Source: Croceivirga sp. (GTDB lineage: Bacteria; Bacteroidota; Bacteroidia; Flavobacteriales; Flavobacteriaceae). From it: a stretch of 64,000 nt of DNA. Below, one piece after another: positions 46,167 through 55,777 of this stretch. Every line of letters begins with the position of its first letter. Position 1 is the first letter of the stretch. The notes under the pieces were generated by a model that did no database searches, was not told where the DNA came from, and saw only the letters and a list, made by a program, of their open reading frames with translations. A program made the position numbers and the translations under genes. Location: positions 1-64,000 of the forward strand of contig JANQQQ010000010.1 of NCBI GenBank assembly GCA_028284935.1, written 5' to 3'.

Positions 46167-46508
46167 ACTATTGGATTTACCTTGGTATTATTTTGACCAA
46201 GAAACAAAAAATTAATAGGGAATACCGAACTTAGAACAAATAAGCGATGAAAGACCCAGAAAACCTGACTATTTAAAAAATCCAATTCTCCGATTTTTGA
46301 ATTTAAAGAGATACTGTACAAGTAATACACCTTTAAGTACATTTGTTTGTATCTTCTTTAGGACTTTTGTAGGGCATCGCCCCATCAGTGCGGCTCTTCA
46401 AAATAAAATCTCTAACCGAATGGTTTACAAGTTTTGATGAAAGGCGAAACGCCCTAAGGATTAGTGAAATTTAGGCTGTATGCTGACCTTTTTCAATTGT
46501 TAATATTG
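46167..46508. other. Gene-free gap behind the sugar transferase
   Basis: 342 bases. A 64-codon reverse frame overlaps the cysQ start but has no coding character. No terminator hairpin is evident for the assembly run that ends at 46509. Confidence 0.4.
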
Positions 46509-47117
46509 CTAGGTGTTCCCCTTCCAGCCTGCAAATATAGTTGCATCTTCAACGGAAGACACTGCCTTCCTATTTACTATTTTTTCAACTGTTTTCCACA
46601 AGATTTTCAGATCGTTCTTAAAATTTAAATTATCGACATACCAAACGTCATAAATAAATCTTTTTTCATAAGATACAGTCGCGCGTCCGTTTACTTGAGC
46701 CCAACCAGTAATACCGGGTTTGACGTCATGTCGCCTTGCTTGTTCTTTATTATATAAGGGAAGATAATCAATCAATAAAGGCCTAGGGCCAATTAGAGAC
46801 ATATCGCCCTTCAAAACATTGACCAGTTGCAAAAGTTCATCCAATGAGGTCTTTCTAATAAACGCACCAATTTTTGTGATACGCTGCTCTTGATTACTCA
46901 ACTCACTTTCATTGTGTTTAGGATCTTTCATGGTCTTGAACTTAATGATGGTGAATATTTTTGTGTTCTTCCCCGGTCTTTTTTGAAAATAGAACGGTTT
47001 GCCATCATTGGCAAAAAGCAATAGTATGATCAATAAAATAATCACCGGAGAAAACAAAATCAACGCTACAAGTGATATTGAGAAGTCTAAAATTCTTTTA
47101 AAATACTTTTTGTACAT
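46509..47117 (-). CDS. Undecaprenyl-phosphate sugar phosphotransferase (initiating transferase)
   Basis: 202 residues: one membrane helix (about 12-36), then the bacterial sugar transferase core with KFKTMKDPKHN, TSLDELLQLVNVLKGDMSLIGPRPLL and KPGITGWAQVNGR. This size and motif order fit the small phosphoglycosyl transferases (PglC/WcaJ C-terminal type) that load the first sugar phosphate on undecaprenyl phosphate. The preferred sugar is unknown. It is last in the minus-strand assembly run. Confidence 0.92.
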   Translation of the reverse strand: MYKKYFKRILDFSISLVALILFSPVIILLIILLLFANDGKPFYFQKRPGKNTKIFTIIKFKTMKDPKHNESELSNQEQRITKIGAFIRKTSLDELLQLVNVLKGDMSLIGPRPLLIDYLPLYNKEQARRHDVKPGITGWAQVNGRATVSYEKRFIYDVWYVDNLNFKNDLKILWKTVEKIVNRKAVSSVEDATIFAGWKGNT

Positions 47118-47207
47118 AGAATGATATTACTTAATTAAATGCTTATGCCATATCAACTAGCAGTCTAAAATATCTTGTAGAAGAACTAAAACGATTACAA
47201 GTAAAAC

Positions 47208-48425
47208 TTATAATTTTTTCAACGCTCCACTAAAATCCAAAACAACCTTGTTGTCGAGTTCAATGAGTTCTTTAAATTCTTTGTGTGCAACCAACACTGC
47301 AATGATATCTGCCTCTTTGACAGCAGCTGAAAGATCGGTTAGTTTAAACACGTTATGATCCTCAATATTTGGTTCTACAATGTAATAATCTTCGTTATTG
47401 GAATCCTGCAAGACACGTTGGACTATGTATTTGGCAGGTGATTCCCTTAAATCATCAATATTTGGTTTGAAGGCCAATCCTAAAAGAGCAACTTTCGGTT
47501 TTCTGCCATGACGTAATTCAAATTCTAGCTTGGTTGAAATAATTTTCTCAGCACACCAGAAAGATTTATAGTTGTTTACTTCTCTGGCTTTTCCGATTAT
47601 TCTTGATTCCATGGGGTATTCACTAACTATGAAATAAGGATCAACGGCAATACAGTGACCCCCAACTCCACAGCCAGGTTGCAAGATATTTACCCTTGGA
47701 TGTTTATTGGCCAAGTTGATCAATTCCCAAACATCTATATTGGCTTTATCACAAATAAGGGAAAGCTCATTTGCAAAAGCAATTTGTACATCACGGGATG
47801 AGTTTTCCACCAATTTGCACATTTCAGCGGTTCTAGCATTGGTTTCATGCAACTCACCAGTAACATATTTCCGGTAAAACTCGACGGCTTTTTTGGTACT
47901 TTTCTCATCGATTCCCCCAATAACTCGATCGTTATTTACAAGTTCGTACATAACATTGCCTGGTAATACACGTTCTGGACAGTAGGCAATAAACATCTCT
48001 CCTTTTAAATCAGGCCTTTCTTCATGAATTAGGTTCATCATTTTCTCAGTCGTGCCCACCGGGGAGGTTGATTCGATAATGTACGTATCTCCTTTCTTTA
48101 ATAAGGGTATAATGTTTTTGGTAGCAGATTCCACAAAGGAAATATCTGGCTCATGATTATTTTTAAAGGGCGTTGGCACCACTATTAGGTAAGTGTCTGC
48201 CTTTTTAGCTTCTGTGCCTGCTTTTAAAAACCCATTTGAAACAGCCTGGGAAACCGCTTCTCCTAAATCGGGCTCCACAATATGAATTTTTCCATCGTTG
48301 ATGGTATCTACAACACCTTGATTAATATCTACCCCATGCACATATGTACCGTTTTTTGCAATTAAGGCGGCAGTCGGTAAACCAATATAACCAAGACCTA
48401 GAATATTTACTTCTGGATTTTTCAT
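47208..48425 (-). CDS. wecC: UDP-N-acetyl-D-mannosamine dehydrogenase WecC
   Basis: 405 residues. The NAD loop is ILGLGYIGLPTAA (9-21), the active site GCGVGGHCIAVDPYF has the catalytic Cys, and the C-terminal domain has ALLGLAFKPNIDDLRESPA. Order and sequence match WecC, which oxidises UDP-ManNAc to UDP-ManNAcA. It lies 3 bases downstream of wecB, so ManNAcA is a probable component of the polymer. Confidence 0.93.
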   Translation of the reverse strand: MKNPEVNILGLGYIGLPTAALIAKNGTYVHGVDINQGVVDTINDGKIHIVEPDLGEAVSQAVSNGFLKAGTEAKKADTYLIVVPTPFKNNHEPDISFVESATKNIIPLLKKGDTYIIESTSPVGTTEKMMNLIHEERPDLKGEMFIAYCPERVLPGNVMYELVNNDRVIGGIDEKSTKKAVEFYRKYVTGELHETNARTAEMCKLVENSSRDVQIAFANELSLICDKANIDVWELINLANKHPRVNILQPGCGVGGHCIAVDPYFIVSEYPMESRIIGKAREVNNYKSFWCAEKIISTKLEFELRHGRKPKVALLGLAFKPNIDDLRESPAKYIVQRVLQDSNNEDYYIVEPNIEDHNVFKLTDLSAAVKEADIIAVLVAHKEFKELIELDNKVVLDFSGALKKL

Positions 48426-48428
48426 TGT

Positions 48429-49544
48429 TTAGAGTTTTTTAATGTATTCTACTATTCTTTTACATGCCTGTCCATCACCGTAAGGATTATGTAACATGCT
48501 CATATTTGAATATTTTTCTTTATTATTTAGCAAATCATTGGTTTCCCCAATAATCTTATCCTTATCCGTTCCCACTAGTATTACGGTACCAGCTTCAACG
48601 GCTTCTGGCCTTTCTGTGGTATCCCTCATTACTAGAACTGGTTTTCCTAAGCTGGGAGCTTCTTCTTGAACCCCCCCACTATCGGTTATAATGAGATGTG
48701 ATTTATCCATTAACCAAACAAAGGCGGGGTAGCTTAAAGGGTCGATCAAAGAGATATTTTCAATACCGCCCAATATTTCTTTAACCGGCTTTTGCACTTT
48801 GGGATTTAAGTGAACAGGATATATAATCTGCACTTCCTTATGGTTTAGGGCAATATTTTTAAGCGCTTCACAAATACGAATAAAACCGTCCCCATGATTT
48901 TCACGTCTATGGCCAGTGACTAGTATTATTCTCTCGCTGTCTATTATTTCTTTAAGGCTTACGATTTCTGGATCATCAAGTTTATTTACCTTTTCTATAC
49001 TTGTTAAAAGAGCATCGATTACAGTATTCCCTGTGATACAGATGCTTTCTTTGCTGATATTTTCCTTAATGAGATTTGAAAAAGATTTCTGGGTAGGGGC
49101 GAAGTGGTAATCGGCCAAATGACCGGTAAGGGTCCTATTAATTTCTTCAGGAAATGGCGCCAGTTTGTTATAAGTCCGTAAACCAGCTTCTATGTGACAG
49201 ATTTTGGCACCGGAATAAAATGCTGCAATACTTGCTCCCATTGTTGTTGTTGTATCCCCATGCACAAATACATAGTCTGGGTTGAAGTCTTCCAATACGG
49301 GTTGCAAGGAGGTTATTATATTGGCGGTAAGACCATAAAGATTCTGCCCAGGCTTCATTAAATTCAAATCATACTCCGGGGTAATATCAAAAAACTCTAG
49401 GACTTGGTCCAACATCTCCCTGTGTTGAGCGGTTACACAGACTTTCGTTATAAAATCGTCTTCATTTTGTAATGCCTTAACCAAAGGAGCCATTTTTATA
49501 GCTTCAGGTCGCGTTCCGAAAATGATTAATAATTTCTTTTTCAT
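48429..49544 (-). CDS. wecB: UDP-N-acetylglucosamine 2-epimerase (non-hydrolysing) WecB
   Basis: 371 residues. FGTRPEAIKMAPL (8-20), TAQHREMLDQVL, HVEAGL-type HIEAGLRTY, PFPEEINR, TGHRREN and DSGGVQEEAPSLGKPVLV are all present. It interconverts UDP-GlcNAc and UDP-ManNAc, feeding WecC. Upstream gap of 63 bases to the GT4 gene. Confidence 0.95.
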   Translation of the reverse strand: MKKKLLIIFGTRPEAIKMAPLVKALQNEDDFITKVCVTAQHREMLDQVLEFFDITPEYDLNLMKPGQNLYGLTANIITSLQPVLEDFNPDYVFVHGDTTTTMGASIAAFYSGAKICHIEAGLRTYNKLAPFPEEINRTLTGHLADYHFAPTQKSFSNLIKENISKESICITGNTVIDALLTSIEKVNKLDDPEIVSLKEIIDSERIILVTGHRRENHGDGFIRICEALKNIALNHKEVQIIYPVHLNPKVQKPVKEILGGIENISLIDPLSYPAFVWLMDKSHLIITDSGGVQEEAPSLGKPVLVMRDTTERPEAVEAGTVILVGTDKDKIIGETNDLLNNKEKYSNMSMLHNPYGDGQACKRIVEYIKKL

Positions 49545-49607
49545 GGGAAGTAAGTTTCTTTTTATCTATTAGGAGTTTGTATGTATTAGTTCTTATGAAA
49601 CACTACA

Positions 49608-50846
49608 TTATTTGCGCGTTACTTTTTTAATTTCATCTAAATACGTAAGGGCTAGTTTATCTCTATCAAAATGCTCTCTAGCATGATTGTATCCATTTAA
49701 TCCCTGTTCAACCATATTGTGTTCCCCTTTGAGGTAACCTCGGATTTTTTCCGCTATGTCTTCAGCATTTTCGGGTTCCGCAAAAACTCCACATTGGGCT
49801 TCTTCGATCAGTTTTCTGGAAACACCATCAATTGCCAAAAGTATTGGCTTTTTACAGGACATATAGTCAAACGTTTTGTTGGAATAAATGGTTTTAAAGG
49901 TGTCCACCTTCTTTAAAACTGCAGTACCCATATCAGAGGCGAGTATATATTTGAAGGCTGTTTCTTTGTCTACACCTTTAATAAAACGCACATTGTTTAA
50001 TTGACGTTTTTTTACTTCCTTCTTTAACATGTCTTTTGTGGGTCCTCCTCCTATAAGCTGTATAAGTACATTGGTATCCCTTAGCTTTTCAGCAGCATCG
50101 ATAAGTTGGATCAAATGGTTGGCGATTCCATGGGCACCCATATAGGTAATAACAAACTTATCATCAATCCCTTCTTCTTTTCTGAATGCCTTAGGATCAA
50201 AGCTTTGCGCAACCTTTTCTGCCAAACTAAAATCTGCGGCATTTGGGATATAAAATATTTTTTCCTTTGGGATGCCCTTTTTTATCAATGCTTCCCTAAA
50301 AGCAGGGGTAAGCACATTGATTCGTTTTGAATTCCGATATATGAACGATTCAAATTTATAGGAGAACTTTATTAAAGCTCGATTACTTATCACTCCAGTA
50401 TCTACGGCCGACTCAGGCCACAAATCCCGTACCTCAAAAATCAGCGGTATTCTTTTTAGTTTGGATAATATGTACCCCGTAATCCCTACGAAAAGGGGAG
50501 GGGAGGTGACGATAAGGGCATCATATTTACCTTTGACCAAAAATAGACCCGCCCAGGTACCTGAAAAAACAAAAGAAAAATAGGCCCACAACCTTCCCAA
50601 AAAATTCACATCATATTGTTCTGACACATGGCATCTATAGACATCTATGTTTTTTTCAAAGTCTTTTTCCAAAAAGAAAAGCTTCCCTTTGTACCTAGGG
50701 TCTACTTTCTTTGCTCCTTGTAGCATTCCAGCAATTACAGATACTTCATGGCCTTGGTCTGCCCAAGTTTTGGTCATTTGATTAAACCGCGAGCCTCCAC
50801 CTTGATTTTTTCCTAAAAAATATTGATGTATTAGTAATATCCTCAT
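49608..50846 (-). CDS. GT4 glycosyltransferase (WbuB-like)
   Basis: 412 residues, GT-B fold. The opening LLIHQYFLGKNQGGGSRF, TSPPLFVGITGYIL and FEVRDLWPESAVDTG match the WbuB group of family 4 transferases, often FucNAc or related acetamido-sugar transferases. The C-terminal donor site is less conserved than usual. Its ATG overlaps the heparinase-like gene's stop as ATGA, so the two are translationally coupled. Confidence 0.88.
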   Translation of the reverse strand: MRILLIHQYFLGKNQGGGSRFNQMTKTWADQGHEVSVIAGMLQGAKKVDPRYKGKLFFLEKDFEKNIDVYRCHVSEQYDVNFLGRLWAYFSFVFSGTWAGLFLVKGKYDALIVTSPPLFVGITGYILSKLKRIPLIFEVRDLWPESAVDTGVISNRALIKFSYKFESFIYRNSKRINVLTPAFREALIKKGIPKEKIFYIPNAADFSLAEKVAQSFDPKAFRKEEGIDDKFVITYMGAHGIANHLIQLIDAAEKLRDTNVLIQLIGGGPTKDMLKKEVKKRQLNNVRFIKGVDKETAFKYILASDMGTAVLKKVDTFKTIYSNKTFDYMSCKKPILLAIDGVSRKLIEEAQCGVFAEPENAEDIAEKIRGYLKGEHNMVEQGLNGYNHAREHFDRDKLALTYLDEIKKVTRK

Positions 50847-52759
50847 TTTAACTTGATTTCAATAGTTGTTTCAAAACCTGTTTCCGAACTATAGGTGTGC
50901 CTAATTGAAGGTTCTATCTCTCCATAATAATTAGAGCACCATTTTTCTTCAATTACTGGATTGAGAAGGTTTCCATTACAATCTTTACAAACTATATCAA
51001 TTTGCTTATATGTTTTAGGATTGAAATGCCAATAAAGTTGAGCGTTCAAGTTTTCGGCATTTTGGATTGAATCTGAAATTGCCCATTTATTCTGACCCTT
51101 CTCTTTTCTAAGTGATCGTTTATGAACAACCTTGTTCCCTAATTCTGGAAATCCTTGGAATTGACCAGTAAACATATAGCAATCAGTGGTTTCTGAAAGC
51201 TTGGCCTTTGCCTTTTTGGTCCAATAGTTCCAAATAAACCTACTTCCTTTTAGCATCTGATCCTTACCATCCAAGGACACTGTATTATGCCCGTGACTTC
51301 TTGGGAAAAACGCGCTATATTCTTCTGTGGTGTTGTATTTATAGGTTCCTGTATCCCAAACGTAGTTTTCACCACCTAACCAAATATCAACGTGCAAATT
51401 ATCAGCATGTCCTGGTCTGTCTTTGTATTGCGCACACTTAACAAAGGTCTTGGTAGAATCATCATTGATAACATAGTTTCCACCCAAGTGAAAAGAAGCC
51501 ATATCTTTTTTTTCTTGAGTAATTACTTTTGAATTGGTTATTCCATACCATTGTTGACTTTCATCTTGTTTTGAAACTTCATTAACGAGAACAGCGCTTA
51601 AATCATTTAATTGTGATGTATATACCCGGTAATCATCATTCGTTAGTTTGAAAAAAAGTGCGCCGTCATTAGCCCCGTAATTAGGAAGTTTTCCACTTTG
51701 ATCGTCTTGACATTGCCTTAAAAAGTACAACGATCTTTTAGCCCTTTCATATACTGTTGAATTAAGCCTAGAATTGTGAATTTCACTAAGCTTAATTCCC
51801 CAGGTAAGTAATTGAATGGCAACCCGATGGTAATTCATGGAAAACTGCAGAAATGTTCCATCTTCATAAATCTGATAGGCAATCTCTTCCTGGAACCACT
51901 TTTTACCTTTTGAAGACCATTTTTTGGTATCGGGCAAAAACGGAAATAGTAAACCTCCCAAAAAGAGCATAAGTGTTTCGGTAAGGGCGTGGTTGTTTCG
52001 TACTGCAATTCTGGAGAAATTGATGTTATGGTATACATGATGTAACTGCCAGTAGATGGCGTTCATTATAGACTTAAACCTTTCCTCTGTTAATGCTGCC
52101 GAGTTTCTGTAATAGTACAGGGCAAATGTCCAGTTGAGAATCCTTAAACTTATTTCCTGACTACACCTGTAGTTGGGTCCTAAGTTTATCGGGTTATGAA
52201 CCAAAAAGGATCCAATCTCGCTGAACACCAATTCGGAACAGTCTTTATCAAAATGATAATCATAACGAATAATGTCGTATAAGAAAGAAAAACGCGCCTT
52301 CTCCCAAACGAATTTAATGTCACCTGCCTGTTTGGAAAGGTCAACTATCTGGGACCAGTGTTTTAATTCATATTGATGTCCCGTCTCGGGATTGGTAATC
52401 CAATCAAAGTCTTTTCCCAATGATAATTTTGTTCTACTGAAAAAGGTATAGGTGTAATTTTGAATATCGTTGAAAGTCTCTAGTAGTTTAGGATGTTGAT
52501 TCTTGGGGATTTTCAATGATTCTTTCGATTCAAAGAAAAATTTTGGGGCATTCTTTTTCCATTCTTCCAAGGTCAAAGCGCAATCAACGAATGCCGGTTG
52601 CTTGGGAAACCTAGACGTTAAAAGTCCCGTTTTCCTGCGTATCTCATAGGCTGATCGGAACAGGGTATAGCGCATACCCATATTTCGAATGGTATTTAAT
52701 AGTCTAAGAATTTTCAAAGTGCGGGAATACCTTAGTAGGTTTTTTATGTGGTTTATCAA
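50843..52759 (-). CDS. Heparinase II/III-like protein without export signal
   Basis: 638 residues. The N-terminal helical toroid (about 90-360) has RNNHALTE (Asn-His at 256-257) and FSMNYHR (Tyr310, His311). The beta-sandwich half has RPGHADNLHVD (449-459) and SHGHNTVSLDG. These are the catalytic and metal residues of PL12/PL15/PL21-type uronate lyases. No signal peptide or lipobox is visible in the first 40 residues (basic, amphipathic). In polymer clusters these proteins may be biosynthetic or trimming factors acting on cytoplasmic or inner-membrane intermediates. It is coupled to the GT4 gene. Confidence 0.87.
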   Translation of the reverse strand: MINHIKNLLRYSRTLKILRLLNTIRNMGMRYTLFRSAYEIRRKTGLLTSRFPKQPAFVDCALTLEEWKKNAPKFFFESKESLKIPKNQHPKLLETFNDIQNYTYTFFSRTKLSLGKDFDWITNPETGHQYELKHWSQIVDLSKQAGDIKFVWEKARFSFLYDIIRYDYHFDKDCSELVFSEIGSFLVHNPINLGPNYRCSQEISLRILNWTFALYYYRNSAALTEERFKSIMNAIYWQLHHVYHNINFSRIAVRNNHALTETLMLFLGGLLFPFLPDTKKWSSKGKKWFQEEIAYQIYEDGTFLQFSMNYHRVAIQLLTWGIKLSEIHNSRLNSTVYERAKRSLYFLRQCQDDQSGKLPNYGANDGALFFKLTNDDYRVYTSQLNDLSAVLVNEVSKQDESQQWYGITNSKVITQEKKDMASFHLGGNYVINDDSTKTFVKCAQYKDRPGHADNLHVDIWLGGENYVWDTGTYKYNTTEEYSAFFPRSHGHNTVSLDGKDQMLKGSRFIWNYWTKKAKAKLSETTDCYMFTGQFQGFPELGNKVVHKRSLRKEKGQNKWAISDSIQNAENLNAQLYWHFNPKTYKQIDIVCKDCNGNLLNPVIEEKWCSNYYGEIEPSIRHTYSSETGFETTIEIKLK

Positions 52760-52995
52760 AGTTCGAGAACAAACTTAATTCGGATATCATTAATAAATTA
52801 AGAAATCAGATAATAACTTCAAAAATTTAGATGAACAGAGCGTTTGAACATCAAAACGATTGTTAGGACTTATTAGTACAATTACCCAATATCTGGAATA
52901 CCGTAGTCGAATAAAATGGTGAAGAAATGGGATGCTATTGAAAATTATTAAACAACAATAATTCAGTGACTTATTGGAATTGACAAAGAAAAAAC

Positions 52996-54177
52996 CTACA
53001 GGCTGTTAAGAAGTATGGCATTTATTAACTCAGCTTGGTATTCGGCATTATATTTTTCCATAATGACTTTTTTACAATTACTTCTCATCAACTCTTCAGA
53101 CGTGTCTTTGTTTTCAACAATCCATTGTTTCGTTTTTAAAGCAAGATCGGAGATGGAATTTCGTTTAAATAGCATTCCATTGACACCAGGTTCAATAGCT
53201 TCATATTCTGGCATCTGATAATTGAAATCATCATGTGAAAGAACCGGTTTTCCGTTAGCTAATGCTGACATTGCTGTCAATCCCACCTCACCTGGCGATA
53301 CACATAGGTCACTGATAGCAAACAGTTTTTCAAGTTCTTCTTTCTGAAAACAAGCGCCATAAAAATGACAATAACTGGTAAGTTTCAGGCTTTGAGCCAA
53401 GTTTTCCAAATCGTTTCTGGCCTCGCCATCACCTACATATAGCACATTTACTTTGAAATCTTCTTGACGCAGAATATTTGCCGCTTGTAGGATTTGGTCT
53501 AATTTTTTGACGTAAGTAAGGCGGCCTACAAATATGAGTATGGGTAAATCTGGATGCTTAAATAGTTGTTTTTTTGTTTGGTTCCGTTCTTCAATAGGAA
53601 TCTCATTTTTAACGATTAAATCATTAATGCTTCCTGTTGAATTATAAATGACATGTAGCTTTCTTTGTGGAAAACCATTTTTGGCCATTACCTCCCTAGC
53701 TTTATGGCCATATAGGAGTACCCCGTCGCTTAACCCATAAAAAACCTTCCTAAGTCTCCATTTCCAATCCTTTTTTGTAGTGATCACGCCATGGGTCCAC
53801 ATATATACTTTCTTACCTGTCATCTTGAGATAAAAGGTTGCGAACCATGTAGAAAGGTAGTACGCATTCGCCAAGAAAATAACGTCATCAAATTTTTCTT
53901 TCCGTAAAGACTTCAATAACCCTGATTGCCAAAGGATAGCTTCCTTATAGAGCCATTTATTTTTTACAAATTTCCAACGGAGACCTCCGTCCTCTAAATT
54001 TTTGTTGGCTATATCAGGGTCTATTTTTTTAATATCGTTTCCCGAATCGGGGTCTGAAATCAGGGTGTATTTAATAGCAGATTTTTTCGCAAGTTCTTGC
54101 AAGACAGGTAATCTATAATGGGCAAAATAAGGATAAATTATGGCCACATTTTTTATAGGTTTATCCAAATGGTTCAT
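52996..54177 (-). CDS. GT4-type glycosyltransferase
   Basis: 393 residues, GT-B. NVAIIYPYFAHYRLPVL (about 10-26) is typical of transferases acting on polymers; LPILIFVGRLTYVKKLDQIL is the second-domain start, and VSPGEVGLTAMSALANGKPV holds the donor-binding Glu region. Probably adds one sugar of the repeat. First in the minus-strand assembly run, with 236 bases before the heparinase-like gene. Confidence 0.87.
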   Translation of the reverse strand: MNHLDKPIKNVAIIYPYFAHYRLPVLQELAKKSAIKYTLISDPDSGNDIKKIDPDIANKNLEDGGLRWKFVKNKWLYKEAILWQSGLLKSLRKEKFDDVIFLANAYYLSTWFATFYLKMTGKKVYMWTHGVITTKKDWKWRLRKVFYGLSDGVLLYGHKAREVMAKNGFPQRKLHVIYNSTGSINDLIVKNEIPIEERNQTKKQLFKHPDLPILIFVGRLTYVKKLDQILQAANILRQEDFKVNVLYVGDGEARNDLENLAQSLKLTSYCHFYGACFQKEELEKLFAISDLCVSPGEVGLTAMSALANGKPVLSHDDFNYQMPEYEAIEPGVNGMLFKRNSISDLALKTKQWIVENKDTSEELMRSNCKKVIMEKYNAEYQAELINAILLNSL

Positions 54178-54568
54178 ATTTTGGCATTGATGTTTGAAAG
54201 ATTAAAGACATTCCCAATTCTTATTACTAAAACAACCCGAAATATAGTTGTCCAAACTAAAAAGGCACCTAACAGTAGGTCTTCAAATTTATATTTTATT
54301 CTTTGGGACCAGATAGAAAACAGTTTATTCTCGTTTAAATTGTAAAAATTTGGGATGTATTTTTTCTTTAATGGTGTTTCCCAAAAAAATCACTGCATAG
54401 ATAAAGAAATTGAATACGATTTTGATCTAGATTATTCGGATCAAAATAGGGTTGCTTTTTGAATATTCTTTTGTTCGATCAAAACCAGTTTTTAATCTAT
54501 TAAGTCGGCGTTCCTACTTGTTTTTTAATTTAATTTGCCCTTGGATGCATAATGCCCTTAAATAAATT
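54178..54568. other. Divergent intergenic region of the two assembly runs
   Basis: 391 very A+T-rich bases that must carry promoters for the GT4 gene to the left and the Wzy-like gene to the right. I find only near-matches to TAnnTTTG (TATATTTC on the minus strand, TAATTTG on the plus strand), so I do not name a promoter. No gene is seen. Confidence 0.4.
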
Positions 54569-55777
54569 ATGATAAGGACTTTCAATATTCTCAATGATTG
54601 CTGTTTAATATTACTTGTATTTTCCGTAACATTTGAAAAATGGGATCCCTTTGGCTTAGTTGGAATTGTTTCGGTCACTTTTCTTACGACCATACTTTAT
54701 TTTGGAACCTGGGTGCCATTAATTGGAACTAATTTTCAGTTTGCACCCTTTAAAAAATTTGTAATTCCCTTGTTTTTTTTAATTGTAACTGGGTTTATTT
54801 GTTCTGCGATAAATACTGAATATGTTACGGGATTGAAATTTGCATTTCACTATAGAGCAGTTCTTCTAATTGTTTTAATGACCTTTATTGCTGCTCATAT
54901 TCATAATAAACCTAAAATATTCCCAATAGTTTTGAACAGCTATGTTGCTAGTATGTTGTTGGTTTTTTTATTGGTTTCACAGGGCAGCGGTGTTACCTAT
55001 GTGAACGATAGGTTATTGTTGTTTGGAGAGAACCCTAATGTTTTGGGAGCAAAAGCTGCCTTAGCTTTTTTGATTACTATTTCAGGGTTAATCAATAAAT
55101 TCTCCCTTAAAAGATTAATAATTAATGGCACTATCTGTTTTGCATTTGTTGGCTTAGTGGCCACATCTGGTTCACGTGGAGCTTTTGTATCTATGTTTTT
55201 AGGATTGGCTGTTCTACTTTATTTTAGAAGGACAAGTATTGTTAATAAATGGGCATTACTAACTTTTGCAGCATTTGCTTCAGGTATACTCATAATCTAT
55301 TTATTGGAAACAAATCCATTGCTTGCAGAACGCTTTTTAGATACAGTGGAAAAGGGTGATACAGGAAGAAATGGAGTCTGGGATACCGCATCTAACGTAA
55401 TTAAAGATAATATCATTGTTGGTGCCGGATTTGAAGGTGTTTTACCCAGGATGTACGCCTATTCAGGAGTTCCTTTGTTACCACATAACGTTTTTCTCAA
55501 TCTGTATATCGCTGCAGGTCTACCCGGAATAATTTTATTTATAACTTTTCTGATTCGGCTAGCGAGATTACTACTGCTTCATTTTAAAGAGTCTGGAAAT
55601 TCTTTGAATCTTGTGTTATTTGTTATTGTTGTCTTTAATATGTCTAAGCAGGGAGGTAGTTTCGGAAAAATATTATTTTGGTTCTTTTTTGCGGTGTTAA
55701 TAGGTTCTACTGCTCATATAGTATCCAAGGTTAAACAAGAAAATTTGAACAATGAAAATATTGGTAGTATCCGATAA
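54569..55777 (+). CDS. Wzy-like O-antigen polymerase/ligase
   Basis: 402 residues with about ten to twelve hydrophobic segments. The C-terminal third has the Wzy_C-type loop (GRNGVWDTASNVIKDNIIVGAGFEG and PHNVFLNLYIAAGLPGI), with the Arg and His that mark the O-antigen ligase superfamily. It would polymerise the undecaprenyl-linked repeat units in the periplasm. Its 3' end overlaps the next gene by 26 bases. Confidence 0.87.
   Translation: MIRTFNILNDCCLILLVFSVTFEKWDPFGLVGIVSVTFLTTILYFGTWVPLIGTNFQFAPFKKFVIPLFFLIVTGFICSAINTEYVTGLKFAFHYRAVLLIVLMTFIAAHIHNKPKIFPIVLNSYVASMLLVFLLVSQGSGVTYVNDRLLLFGENPNVLGAKAALAFLITISGLINKFSLKRLIINGTICFAFVGLVATSGSRGAFVSMFLGLAVLLYFRRTSIVNKWALLTFAAFASGILIIYLLETNPLLAERFLDTVEKGDTGRNGVWDTASNVIKDNIIVGAGFEGVLPRMYAYSGVPLLPHNVFLNLYIAAGLPGIILFITFLIRLARLLLLHFKESGNSLNLVLFVIVVFNMSKQGGSFGKILFWFFFAVLIGSTAHIVSKVKQENLNNENIGSIR

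Noticed and set aside
46148-46342. 64-codon reverse frame upstream of the cysQ stump
   Set aside because: No homologous character and no sensible start region; probably chance in A+T-rich DNA.
54440-54568. Promoter for the Wzy-like gene
   Set aside because: Only imperfect matches (TAATTTG, one base short) to the TAnnTTTG box were found.
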